Source: Prevotella sp. UBA4339
GTDB lineage: Bacteria; Bacteroidota; Bacteroidia; Bacteroidales; Bacteroidaceae
Reading direction: 5' to 3'
DNA length: 39,414 bases
Assembly (NCBI GenBank): GCA_002393725.1
Contig: DGTJ01000014.1
Span: 1-39,414, forward strand
A program made the position numbers and the translations under genes. The notes under the pieces were generated by a model that was not told the origin of the DNA, made no database searches, and saw only the letters and a program-made list of their open reading frames with translations. Positions 24,736-31,889 of the stretch are shown here, piece by piece (position 1 is the first letter of the stretch; each line of letters opens with the position of its first letter).

Positions 24736-24767
24736 TTTGGAGGATTCGGAAATATTGTGTATCTTTG
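24736..24767 (+). promoter_or_regulatory. Promoter of the rubrerythrin gene
   Basis: TTTG (24736-24739), 20 bases, TATCTTTG (24760-24767): consensus form. It gives a leader of about 30 bases before the ATG at 24805. Confidence 0.75.
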
Positions 24768-24804
24768 CACAGATATTCATTTAATTACAAAAACAAATAC
24801 GATT

Positions 24805-25347
24805 ATGAAAGAACTGAAAGGTACAAAGACAGAGAAGAACCTGCAGGAAGCATTCGCAGGTGAGAGTCAGGCACGCAACAAGTACAGCTACTGGGCATCA
24901 AAAGCAAAAAAAGACGGTTATGTACAGATAGCTGCCATTTTCGAGGAGACAGCAGCCAATGAGAAGGAACATGCCAAGATGTGGTTTAAGTTGCTCGAAG
25001 GCGGAGCCATAAAGAGCACTCCTGAGAACCTGGAGGCAGCTGCCAATGGTGAGAATTTCGAATGGACAGACATGTATGCCCGCATGGCACAGGAGGCTCG
25101 TGAGGAGGGATTTGACGAGATTGCCGATAAGTTTGAGGCTGTTGGCAAGATTGAGAAGGAGCACGAGGCCCGCTACCGCAAACTGCTCGACAACATCAAG
25201 AAGGAGCGCGTATTCTCAAAGGACGGTGATGTAATTTGGCAGTGCGCTAATTGCGGACATATCGTCATCGGCAAGAAGGCTCCCGAGGTATGCCCGGTTT
25301 GCGACCATCCTCAGGCCTACTTCCAGGTTAAAGCAGAAAACTATTGA
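24805..25347 (+). CDS. rbr: Rubrerythrin
   Basis: A 180-residue non-heme iron peroxidase that removes hydrogen peroxide in anaerobes. The ferritin-like domain has two diiron helix pairs, each with an ExxH: EKEHAKMW and EKEHEARY, plus FAGESQARNKYSYWASKA and GFDEIADKFEAVGKIEKE. The C-terminal rubredoxin domain has the four Cys: CANCGH and CPVCDHP. I choose ATG 24805; upstream codons fall inside the promoter. It ends overlapping the stop of the convergent epimerase-like gene by 7 bases. Expected to be induced by oxygen or peroxide, but no operator was recognised. Confidence 0.95.
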   Translation: MKELKGTKTEKNLQEAFAGESQARNKYSYWASKAKKDGYVQIAAIFEETAANEKEHAKMWFKLLEGGAIKSTPENLEAAANGENFEWTDMYARMAQEAREEGFDEIADKFEAVGKIEKEHEARYRKLLDNIKKERVFSKDGDVIWQCANCGHIVIGKKAPEVCPVCDHPQAYFQVKAENY

Positions 25348-26402
25348 AGCAATATCTGAACTATTCGTTCTGCGGTGCGTCCATCCCAACGATCGGGAAG
25401 GGCGCACTTCTTCCATTCGCCCTTAACCATCCGAACAACCGCCTCTCTCAACTTGTCTGCGTCCTCGCCAACCAGGACATTAGAACCGATACTAACTGTC
25501 TCCTGGTGCTCAGTATAGTTATTGAGTGTAATACAAGGCACTCCATTGAATGTTGCCTCCTCTGCCACATTGCCGGAATCAGTAATGATGCCTACCGCAT
25601 TAGCCGCAAGCCAACCGAACTCAAGATAGTTTAACGGCTCTGTCAGGAGTATCTTATCCTTATACCTTTCAAATATTTCACGCGACCTCCCGCGTAATGG
25701 CGCAATAACCTTCACCTCACCCACAGCCTCAATTATAGCATTCATCATTCTAAAGAGATTCTCCTCATCGGCCAAAAGAGCCTTGCGATTAAGAGTAAAG
25801 ACAATATACCTTTCTCCAGCATCACTCACAAGGGCTGGTTTGACTAGCCGGTCATGATTGAATCTCAAGGTATCCATCAGTATATTACCGACCATAAACG
25901 TCTGTGAGCCTTCGGTCTGCTGTTCCCTCGTTGCCACACTATTGCTTTTCACACCAGCAGTAAACAGATAGTCGCTAAGGGCATCAATCACAAGACGATT
26001 AATCTCCTTAGGCATATTGATGTCGAAAGAGCGTGTTCCTGCTACAAGATGAGCCAATCTCACTCCTCGTTTCTTCGTTACTATGGCAGCTGCCATAGTA
26101 GATGCAAGGTCATCCACAACAATGACGACATCCACTGGATGCTCATCAAGGAAATGATCAAACTCGGACATAACCATGCTGGTTATCTCATTTAGCTTAG
26201 TGCTGTCAGCACCAAGATAGAAGTCTGGTCTCGGCATCTGCAAGTCATCAAACAGTGACGGTTCTAAAGTGGGATCGTCCTGTTTACCGGCATACACGAG
26301 ATAATACTCAGCTTCACCACTTCTCTTGATGGCACGAATCAATGGTGCGACTTTAACGAAATTGGGTCTAGCACCAGCTACAATACAGATGTTCTTACTC
26401 AT
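25341..26402 (-). CDS. WecB-like UDP-GlcNAc 2-epimerase family protein with altered active-site residues
   Basis: A 353-residue protein of PF02350 (non-hydrolysing UDP-GlcNAc 2-epimerase, which makes UDP-ManNAc). The fold signature is good: CIVAGARPNFVKVAPLIRA, the MPKEINR segment with E133, and GIITDSGNVAEEATFNGVP. Two residues usual for catalysis differ. The HVEAG motif is HLVAG, so V120 replaces a Glu (E117 in E. coli), and the HRRE motif is TLNRK, with N205 in place of H213. D98 in VVDD fits the E. coli D95 site. It may be a divergent epimerase or an inactive relative. ATG 26402 is preferred; the longer frame from 26438 starts upstream of the promoter. It is convergent with rubrerythrin. 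Confidence 0.8.
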   Translation of the reverse strand: MSKNICIVAGARPNFVKVAPLIRAIKRSGEAEYYLVYAGKQDDPTLEPSLFDDLQMPRPDFYLGADSTKLNEITSMVMSEFDHFLDEHPVDVVIVVDDLASTMAAAIVTKKRGVRLAHLVAGTRSFDINMPKEINRLVIDALSDYLFTAGVKSNSVATREQQTEGSQTFMVGNILMDTLRFNHDRLVKPALVSDAGERYIVFTLNRKALLADEENLFRMMNAIIEAVGEVKVIAPLRGRSREIFERYKDKILLTEPLNYLEFGWLAANAVGIITDSGNVAEEATFNGVPCITLNNYTEHQETVSIGSNVLVGEDADKLREAVVRMVKGEWKKCALPDRWDGRTAERIVQILLQ

Positions 26403-26419
26403 ATTACACATTTTTGTTG

Positions 26420-26427
26420 CAAAGATA
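26420..26427 (-). promoter_or_regulatory. -7 element of the WecB-like gene
   Basis: TATCTTTG on the minus strand, 17 bases ahead of the ATG at 26402. It rules out the longer frame starting at 26438. Confidence 0.55.
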
Positions 26428-26529
26428 ATGAATTTCATTGATTTTCCTCGCTTATTTCAAAAAAAACTCAGTTTTTGCACAAGTTAATAGTTAAAAAACA
26501 ACAAGTTGCATAAAATTATCAAGGCTCTA

Positions 26530-26561
26530 TTTCCGAATCTCGATAAAAATAGCTATCTTTG
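26530..26561 (+). promoter_or_regulatory. Promoter of the structured RNA upstream of ribE
   Basis: TTTC (26530-26533), 20 bases, TATCTTTG (26554-26561), so the transcript would begin near 26566. No second promoter is visible between here and the ribE ATG at 26804. Confidence 0.65.
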
Positions 26562-26565
26562 CAAC

Positions 26566-26757
26566 CAGAATACGGGTCGTGCCGCATAGATCGGGATACT
26601 CTACATTAATATTTTTAACTGGGTCAGCTTCTCTTGCTAATGGCGGGCCACATCTCTAGAGAGCATCTTGATGCCGGTGGATTACAACGGCGGAGAGCAC
26701 CCACATCGTGTGAAACAGGAGTTTTCACCAAATCATCGGCACGTACCCGCTTTTTTG
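26566..26757 (+). ncRNA. ssrS: Structured RNA of about 190 nt, 6S-like (candidate ssrS)
   Basis: The ends pair: ACGGGTCGTGCCG (26572-26584) with CGGCACGTACCCG (26737-26749), 12 pairs with a one-base bulge, followed directly by TTTTTT. Inside, GGGTCAGCTTCTCT (26621-26634) pairs with GGAGAGCACCC (26692-26702) with small bulges, and GCATCTTGATGC (26663-26674) forms a near-apical hairpin. Between these helices lies a large open internal loop, whose 3' strand carries a small hairpin, GTGAAAC/GTTTTCAC (26710-26728). A closing stem, a large central bubble with a small 3' hairpin, and a bulged apical arm, at 180-200 nt, is the architecture of 6S RNA, which binds RNA polymerase. I cannot compute covariation. 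A cis-acting leader of ribE is the alternative. Confidence 0.6.
26737..26756 (+). terminator. Rho-independent-type 3' end of the structured RNA
   Basis: The 3' arm of the closing stem ends ACCCGC and is followed by six T. Only 47 bases lie between this T run and the ribE ATG. Confidence 0.7.
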
Positions 26758-26803
26758 ACTATTTGACTATTAGAGAATTAGAAAATAAGATAATTAAACT
26801 GGT

Positions 26804-27403
26804 ATGTTTTCTGGTATTATTGAAGAGTTTGCTACTGTAATAGCAATTAAGAAAGACCGCGAGAATATCGACTTTACACTGAAATGTTCATTCGTCGACG
26901 AACTGAAAATCGACCAGAGTGTTTCACACAATGGCGTTTGCCTCACCGTAGTGGAAATCGAGGATGGCTCCTATACCGTCACTGCAATGAAGGAGACTCT
27001 TGACAGGACAAATCTCGGTCTGCTAAAAGTTGGCGATAAAGTGAACGTAGAGCGATCCATGTTAATGAATGGACGACTTGACGGGCACATCGTTCAGGGG
27101 CACGTTGACGAGACCGCCAAATGCATCGCGATGGAAGATGCTGACGGAAGTACGTATTTCACTTTTGAATACCCCGAGAACCGGGAAATGGCTAAGAAGG
27201 GTTATTTTACAGTAGATAAAGGCAGTGTAACTGTAAACGGAGTATCGCTCACTGTATGCAATCCCACAACCAATACATTTCAAGTAGCAATCATCCCCTA
27301 CACTTTCGAGCACACAAACTTTTGCGACATTAAGATTGGGACAATAGTAAATATTGAGTTTGACATCTTAGGCAAGTATATTGCCCGGCTGCAGCAACTT
27401 TAG
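26804..27403 (+). CDS. ribE: Riboflavin synthase alpha subunit
   Basis: Converts two 6,7-dimethyl-8-ribityllumazine into riboflavin and the pyrimidinedione. The 199-residue protein starts MFSGIIEEFATV, the usual N-terminus, and has the tandem lumazine-binding halves: residues 1-96 with SHNGVCLTVVEIEDG and MNGRLDGHIVQGHVDE, and 97-190 with KGSVTVNGVSLTVCN and IIPYTFEHTNF. Length matches the family. It follows the 6S-like RNA and seems to depend on the same promoter by read-through. No FMN riboswitch conserved boxes are present upstream. It is convergent with the HAD gene, with 5 bases between stops. Confidence 0.95.
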   Translation: MFSGIIEEFATVIAIKKDRENIDFTLKCSFVDELKIDQSVSHNGVCLTVVEIEDGSYTVTAMKETLDRTNLGLLKVGDKVNVERSMLMNGRLDGHIVQGHVDETAKCIAMEDADGSTYFTFEYPENREMAKKGYFTVDKGSVTVNGVSLTVCNPTTNTFQVAIIPYTFEHTNFCDIKIGTIVNIEFDILGKYIARLQQL

Positions 27404-27408
27404 AACAA

Positions 27409-28053
27409 TCAAAGTAATAATTCATGTGGAGCAGAAATAAGCGTTTCTGCTCCATTTCGTATAAGGAAATCCTTATCTCTGAAGCCCCATAGTACACTGA
27501 CACAAGGCAGTCCACTATTATGTGCTGTCTGGATATCCACATCAGAATCACCCACATATACAGCATTGTCACTGTCTGTTCCAAGAGCCTTTAGTGCAGC
27601 GAACACAGTATCTGGAGCCGGCTTCTTACGGATACCCTCTGCCTCATTCTCTCCAATAGCTACCTCAATCGTTTCAGAAAAGAAATACTGGCACAACTCC
27701 TGAGTGGCTGCCATCATCTTATTGCTTACTACTGCCAGATGACATCCACGGGATTTCAGTTGTGCCAGCATGTCAGGAATGCCATCATATGGGCGGGTAG
27801 TGTCAAGAGAATGCTCCATATAGTAACTCCGGAATGTAGTAAAAGCCTCGTCAAACAAAGGATTAGCTGCGCCAGCAGGTACAGCCCTCTCCATGAGCAG
27901 ACGTACTCCATTACCAACGAACCTTCGAACATTATCTATACTATGTTCTGGCATTCCATAAGTACGTAAAGCATAGTTTACAGACGCTGCCAGATCACCT
28001 AACGTGTCTAACAGCGTACCATCGAGATCAAAGATATATGTTTTATAACTCAT
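27409..28053 (-). CDS. gph: HAD-family phosphatase (phosphoglycolate phosphatase-like)
   Basis: A 214-residue HAD hydrolase. The catalytic motif is FDLDGTLLDT with D9 nucleophile and D11 acid/base. Motif II is in LAVVSNKM, and motif IV is VYVGDSDVDIQTAHNSG. The cap is the small helical type between residues about 20 and 85, as in Gph or PgmB. The likely substrate is 2-phosphoglycolate, though pyrophosphatases of the PpaX type look similar. It overlaps malQ by 4 bases (ATGA), so it is co-translated with it, which makes a beta-phosphoglucomutase-like role in maltose use possible but less likely. A hairpin for the opposite ribE transcript lies in its last codons. Confidence 0.85.
   Translation of the reverse strand: MSYKTYIFDLDGTLLDTLGDLAASVNYALRTYGMPEHSIDNVRRFVGNGVRLLMERAVPAGAANPLFDEAFTTFRSYYMEHSLDTTRPYDGIPDMLAQLKSRGCHLAVVSNKMMAATQELCQYFFSETIEVAIGENEAEGIRKKPAPDTVFAALKALGTDSDNAVYVGDSDVDIQTAHNSGLPCVSVLWGFRDKDFLIRNGAETLISAPHELLL
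27427..27454 (+). terminator. Terminator hairpin of ribE inside the convergent gene
   Basis: TGGAGCAGAAA and TTTCTGCTCCA form a perfect 11-base stem with a 6-base loop, 24 bases after the ribE stop. TTTCGT follows. The same bases code for the final residues of the HAD protein. Confidence 0.6.
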
Positions 28054-30668
28054 CGCTTGCTTCTTGTTATCATCGTACGTACCTTATTATTATATTTATC
28101 CGCCTTAAGAAGTTCTTCAATAGTAAGGTGCATACGATATTTCCAATGGTTGTACGGATCGCTGGGCACATTGATCCTTTCTTCTCTGGGATTCTTACCT
28201 CGCAGTTCACTATCCATAGCAAGCCAGTCCTGAAGGCTCAGCATACAGAGCATAGAAGGACAATATAGATGTCTTGCTATTATCTCCTCTGCGAGATGGG
28301 CTGGCAGATGCTCAGGTGCCCTACCCTGTTTCTGGAGCATTGTAACATAATACCTCTGTGTACGTTCTGGACTCTCTTCCCACCACAGGCGCAATGGTGA
28401 CATATCATGAGTAGAGAATGTTGCAACACTACGATAGGGATTACCGTCAAGGTGATTAAACTCAAAACCACTATGCTTCGGCATCGACTGAATCTCCAAA
28501 GTAAGGATACGCTGATAGTCGAGGACATGAGCCACGCAATCAGGCAACATACCAAGGTCTTCAGCACAACGAAGCATACTGGTATCTCCAAACACCTCAG
28601 AGAGTCTGCCTGTTGCCTCGTTACCCCAGAAGAAGTTATGACGCTGGTAGAAATAATTGTTATACAAACGCATAAATGCATCTTTCTCTTCTCCAGAGAG
28701 TGCTTCATATACTGGTTCTTTAATAGCTCCAATACGTGGATGGTACATCTCGGGATGATGCGGGTCTTCTATAAAAAGGACATCGGAAATGACGCGATAC
28801 AACCCGTCACGTATCCACAAACTGTTCTCATCGCCACTTCCCTCAAAGTAATCCCTTATCTTCTTTTGGGTCTTAAACTCCGCCCGTAGGTCATACAGTC
28901 CATATCCGCGCAGAATCAGGAAATTGTCTTTAACGTACTGAGCATGGATGCCGAAAAGACGCTCTATAACCTTGTCATTAATAAACGGGCGTGTCATGAA
29001 ATCCTTACGGAAAGACAGGCCAAAGTATTCTATCTCGCTGACAGTCAAAGGCAATGATGGTGAGAAATGCCCCAAGAGTCCAAAGAGCGCATCATCAGGA
29101 ATCTCCCAGATTCGGAAGAAGCCTAAGACGTGATCGATACGGAAGGCATCGAAGTACTGTGACATCCATTCTAAACGATGTTTAAACCATTTGATTAGTC
29201 CCTCTCCCCACTGATATGTTGGGAATCCCCAATTCTGACCATTCTGAGAGAAAGAATCTGGCGGAGCACCTGTCTGTGAATCAAGATTGAACAGTTCCGG
29301 ATGAGTTGAGGTCTCCACGCTATCACGATTCACTCCGATAGGGATGTCGCCTTTGAGTACTACACCCTTGCTGCGGGCATAGTCTGCTGCCGCCTTCAAC
29401 TGGCAATGAAGATGATACTGCACATAATATACTATGTCACATCCTCCATCTTCGGCCAACCAATTAGCATACGGCACGAGCCAGTCTTTATTAGTCGAAT
29501 ACCAGTGTTTGAAGTCCTTCGAGTCAAGGGTCTGCTGACCTTTTTCTGCAAAACATTCTTTCAAATATTCAGACTTAACACGGTCAACAGCCTCATAATC
29601 ACTGTATCCCAGTGCATTTAGCTCTCTTCGCTGTCGGTGATAGGCAGTCATCCTCGACTTACTCTTAAGACTACCCAATGCTTCCAAATCAATATAATGC
29701 GGATGTAGTGCAAAGGCGGATACAATATTATAAGGATAGGAATCGCTCCAAGTATGAGATGATGTAGTATCATTGACAGGCAAAAGCTGAATAATCTTCA
29801 TTCCCGTTGCAACTGCCCAGTCAACCATACGATGCAGGTCACCGAAATCACCCACGCCATAGGAATGTTCACTTCGCAATGAGAATACCGGGACGACCAC
29901 TCCTGCTGCACGCCACGTTTGTTCCTTGACACGAAGGGTCTCACCATAAACCACCAACACGGAACCGTCTGGGAAGGCATTCTGTTCTGATGATATGAGC
30001 CCCTCAGTAGTTCTATTGTCACCCTCTTCCCATGCTACCAAGGCATTCGTTCCATCATCTATGATTACATATTTGTATTCAAGGGGCAAAAACACCGCAT
30101 CGACGTTCACTGAAAGAATCCACTCAAACTTGCCAAGATACTCCATTTTCAGGAATCTTGCAGAATTCCAGTCACCCAATGCTGGATGGCTACCAAGTAT
30201 TGCCAATGATTGTCCTTTCCTCAACTGAGGTGCAGACACTCTAAAGATGATGGTCTTCCTATAAAGTGGAAGGCGCTTGGCTATAACGTCCTGGCTCTTA
30301 GGATTATTCAGGGTCGTAACGGCATAGGCGCTGCTATACAGATGATACTGAAGAGGAATATCGCGCCAGAGGTCGGGCAGAATATAGTTCTTGGATGAGT
30401 CGAAATGATAGCATCGTGGAACTCCCGTCCACTCCTTTCTCAACACATTACCATCAGCATCCTCCACCTGATAGTAATATGAGAACGATGCTATAGGATG
30501 CTGACGGGACTCAAGGACGGAAGTCTCAATGCTCCAGATCACTCCATCACTTGTGGTCATCAAGATATTCGAGTTGCGCACAGTACCGTCAACACTCGTA
30601 TAGTAGATGACCACGTGAAGACTTTCGCCCCACTGTGTTCCGTAGTTTATGGTGAATTTAAGCTTCAT
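28050..30668 (-). CDS. malQ: 4-alpha-glucanotransferase with N-terminal starch-binding domains (GH77)
   Basis: An 872-residue amylomaltase that moves alpha-1,4-glucan segments between maltodextrins. Two N-terminal carbohydrate-binding modules of the CBM20 type lie at about 1-110 and 135-240; the second has LAILGSHPALGDWNSARFL and LPLEYKYVII. The GH77 barrel follows, with nucleophile D512 in AFRIDHVLGFFRIW, acid/base E703 in RCAEDLGMLPDC and D755 in STHDMSPLRLWW. The form resembles DPE2-like enzymes rather than the shorter E. coli MalQ (694). It starts a transcript with the HAD gene, which overlaps it by 4 bases. No signal peptide, so cytoplasmic. Confidence 0.95.
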   Translation of the reverse strand: MKLKFTINYGTQWGESLHVVIYYTSVDGTVRNSNILMTTSDGVIWSIETSVLESRQHPIASFSYYYQVEDADGNVLRKEWTGVPRCYHFDSSKNYILPDLWRDIPLQYHLYSSAYAVTTLNNPKSQDVIAKRLPLYRKTIIFRVSAPQLRKGQSLAILGSHPALGDWNSARFLKMEYLGKFEWILSVNVDAVFLPLEYKYVIIDDGTNALVAWEEGDNRTTEGLISSEQNAFPDGSVLVVYGETLRVKEQTWRAAGVVVPVFSLRSEHSYGVGDFGDLHRMVDWAVATGMKIIQLLPVNDTTSSHTWSDSYPYNIVSAFALHPHYIDLEALGSLKSKSRMTAYHRQRRELNALGYSDYEAVDRVKSEYLKECFAEKGQQTLDSKDFKHWYSTNKDWLVPYANWLAEDGGCDIVYYVQYHLHCQLKAAADYARSKGVVLKGDIPIGVNRDSVETSTHPELFNLDSQTGAPPDSFSQNGQNWGFPTYQWGEGLIKWFKHRLEWMSQYFDAFRIDHVLGFFRIWEIPDDALFGLLGHFSPSLPLTVSEIEYFGLSFRKDFMTRPFINDKVIERLFGIHAQYVKDNFLILRGYGLYDLRAEFKTQKKIRDYFEGSGDENSLWIRDGLYRVISDVLFIEDPHHPEMYHPRIGAIKEPVYEALSGEEKDAFMRLYNNYFYQRHNFFWGNEATGRLSEVFGDTSMLRCAEDLGMLPDCVAHVLDYQRILTLEIQSMPKHSGFEFNHLDGNPYRSVATFSTHDMSPLRLWWEESPERTQRYYVTMLQKQGRAPEHLPAHLAEEIIARHLYCPSMLCMLSLQDWLAMDSELRGKNPREERINVPSDPYNHWKYRMHLTIEELLKADKYNNKVRTMITRSKR

Positions 30669-30685
30669 ATCTCAAATATTTAGTG

Positions 30686-30693
30686 CAAAGGTA
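30686..30693 (-). promoter_or_regulatory. -7 element of malQ promoter
   Basis: TACCTTTG on the minus strand, 18 bases ahead of the malQ ATG at 30668. The -33 element is only partial (ATTG about 18 bases further). Confidence 0.5.
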
Positions 30694-30798
30694 CAAATTA
30701 TTAAGCATTCACAATCCACAATTCACATAATTTTTAGAATTTCCACTATAAATAAAATAATTTTGAGCTGTTTCCACAAGAAATTAAAAAATTTCGAG

Positions 30799-30806
30799 TA
30801 ACTTTG
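30799..30806 (+). promoter_or_regulatory. -7 element of the mltG operon promoter
   Basis: TAACTTTG, 27 bases before the ATG at 30833. No full TTTG at the expected distance; TTTC lies 24 bases upstream. Confidence 0.5.
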
Positions 30807-30832
30807 CACCGATTTTAAATTTATTAGAGCAA

Positions 30833-31861
30833 ATGAAGACAATAAAAGCGAAATACTATATCATTCCTGCGGTAGTCTGTCTTGTGATTATTGTAGGCTT
30901 GGGCTACTATTATTTCCTCACTGACTTTGCGAAAGATTCCGAGAAAGTGAATTACGTATATATCGATGACGATGACACTGCCGACTCTGTTTTTACTAAG
31001 TTGGAGCCCTATTCTACCGAGCATAGTCTCTGTGGATTTAAGATATTGGCTCGTCATTCGGGATATAAAGAGAAGATACGCTCAGGAAGATATTCAGTAA
31101 CTTCAGGGGTGAACACTCTGAGCATGTTCAGAAAATTAAAGAACGGTCATCAGGAGGCACAGATGCTAACCATACCGGAATCTCGCACGATGGAGAAGCT
31201 GTCTGGTATCATCTCAAAAAAGCTGATGCTTGACAGTCTTACCCTGGAACAGGCTCTTACAGACAATGACTTCTGTGGCCGATGGGGATACGATACAGCA
31301 ACGATAGCATGCCTCTTTGTTCCAAACACCTATGAGGTTTACTGGAACATCAGTCTTGATGCCTTTATGGAAAGGATGATAAAGGAGCATGACCATTTCT
31401 GGAGCGGAGACCGCACAAACAAGGCCACATCCCTTGGACTCACGCCCAATGAGGTTTGTACTGTTGCAAGTATCATCGACGAAGAGACAGCCAACACAGC
31501 AGAGAAGCCAATGGTGGCAGGTATGTACTTGAATCGTCTTAAGGCCGGAATGCCATTGCAGGCAGACCCTACAATCAAGTTTGCCATGAAGCGATTCGAA
31601 CTTAAGCGTATCTATCATGACATGCTGTTCTACGATAGTCCTTATAACACTTATCGTAATGCCGGTTTGCCTCCCGGTCCCATCAAGATTGCTTCAATCA
31701 AGGGTATCGACGCTGTGCTCAATCGTGTTGATCATGATTATATGTATATGTGTGCCAAGGAAGATTTCTCTGGTACCCATAATTTTGCAAAGACTTATAA
31801 CGAGCACTTGAAGAATGCCGCAAAATATTCTAAGGCACTTAATGAAAGAGGAATCAAATAA
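30833..31861 (+). CDS. mltG: Endolytic transglycosylase MltG
   Basis: A 342-residue peptidoglycan transglycosylase that cuts nascent glycan strands at the inner membrane. Residues 10-29 are a single transmembrane anchor. A LysM-like region is followed by the YceG domain: RTMEKLSGIISKKL, then VCTVASIIDEETANT with the conserved catalytic Glu at about E218, KPMVAGMYLNRLKAGMPLQADP, and the Tyr-rich ending NTYRNAGLPPGPI with YMYMCAKEDFSGTHNFAKTY. All are standard for the family. It leads a plus-strand group (glnS, TPR, dedA) with 28 bases to the next gene. Confidence 0.93.
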   Translation: MKTIKAKYYIIPAVVCLVIIVGLGYYYFLTDFAKDSEKVNYVYIDDDDTADSVFTKLEPYSTEHSLCGFKILARHSGYKEKIRSGRYSVTSGVNTLSMFRKLKNGHQEAQMLTIPESRTMEKLSGIISKKLMLDSLTLEQALTDNDFCGRWGYDTATIACLFVPNTYEVYWNISLDAFMERMIKEHDHFWSGDRTNKATSLGLTPNEVCTVASIIDEETANTAEKPMVAGMYLNRLKAGMPLQADPTIKFAMKRFELKRIYHDMLFYDSPYNTYRNAGLPPGPIKIASIKGIDAVLNRVDHDYMYMCAKEDFSGTHNFAKTYNEHLKNAAKYSKALNERGIK

Positions 31862-31889
31862 AGGTAAAAGTAAAAAGTAAAAAATAGAT

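Noticed and set aside
26566..26757. SRP RNA or RNase P RNA
   Set aside because: No GGAAGG...AGCAGC apical motif and no RNase P core sequences are present.
26566..26803. FMN riboswitch in front of ribE
   Set aside because: The expected conserved boxes (AGGG...ACCGGCGGT and the second GCCGACGG-type box) are not present in the right order; the GCCGGTGG and ACGGCGG matches belong to the apical arm of a different fold.
31862..31889. Repeated AAAAGTA between mltG and glnS
   Set aside because: Short A-rich spacer with no pairing or promoter form; nothing further can be said.
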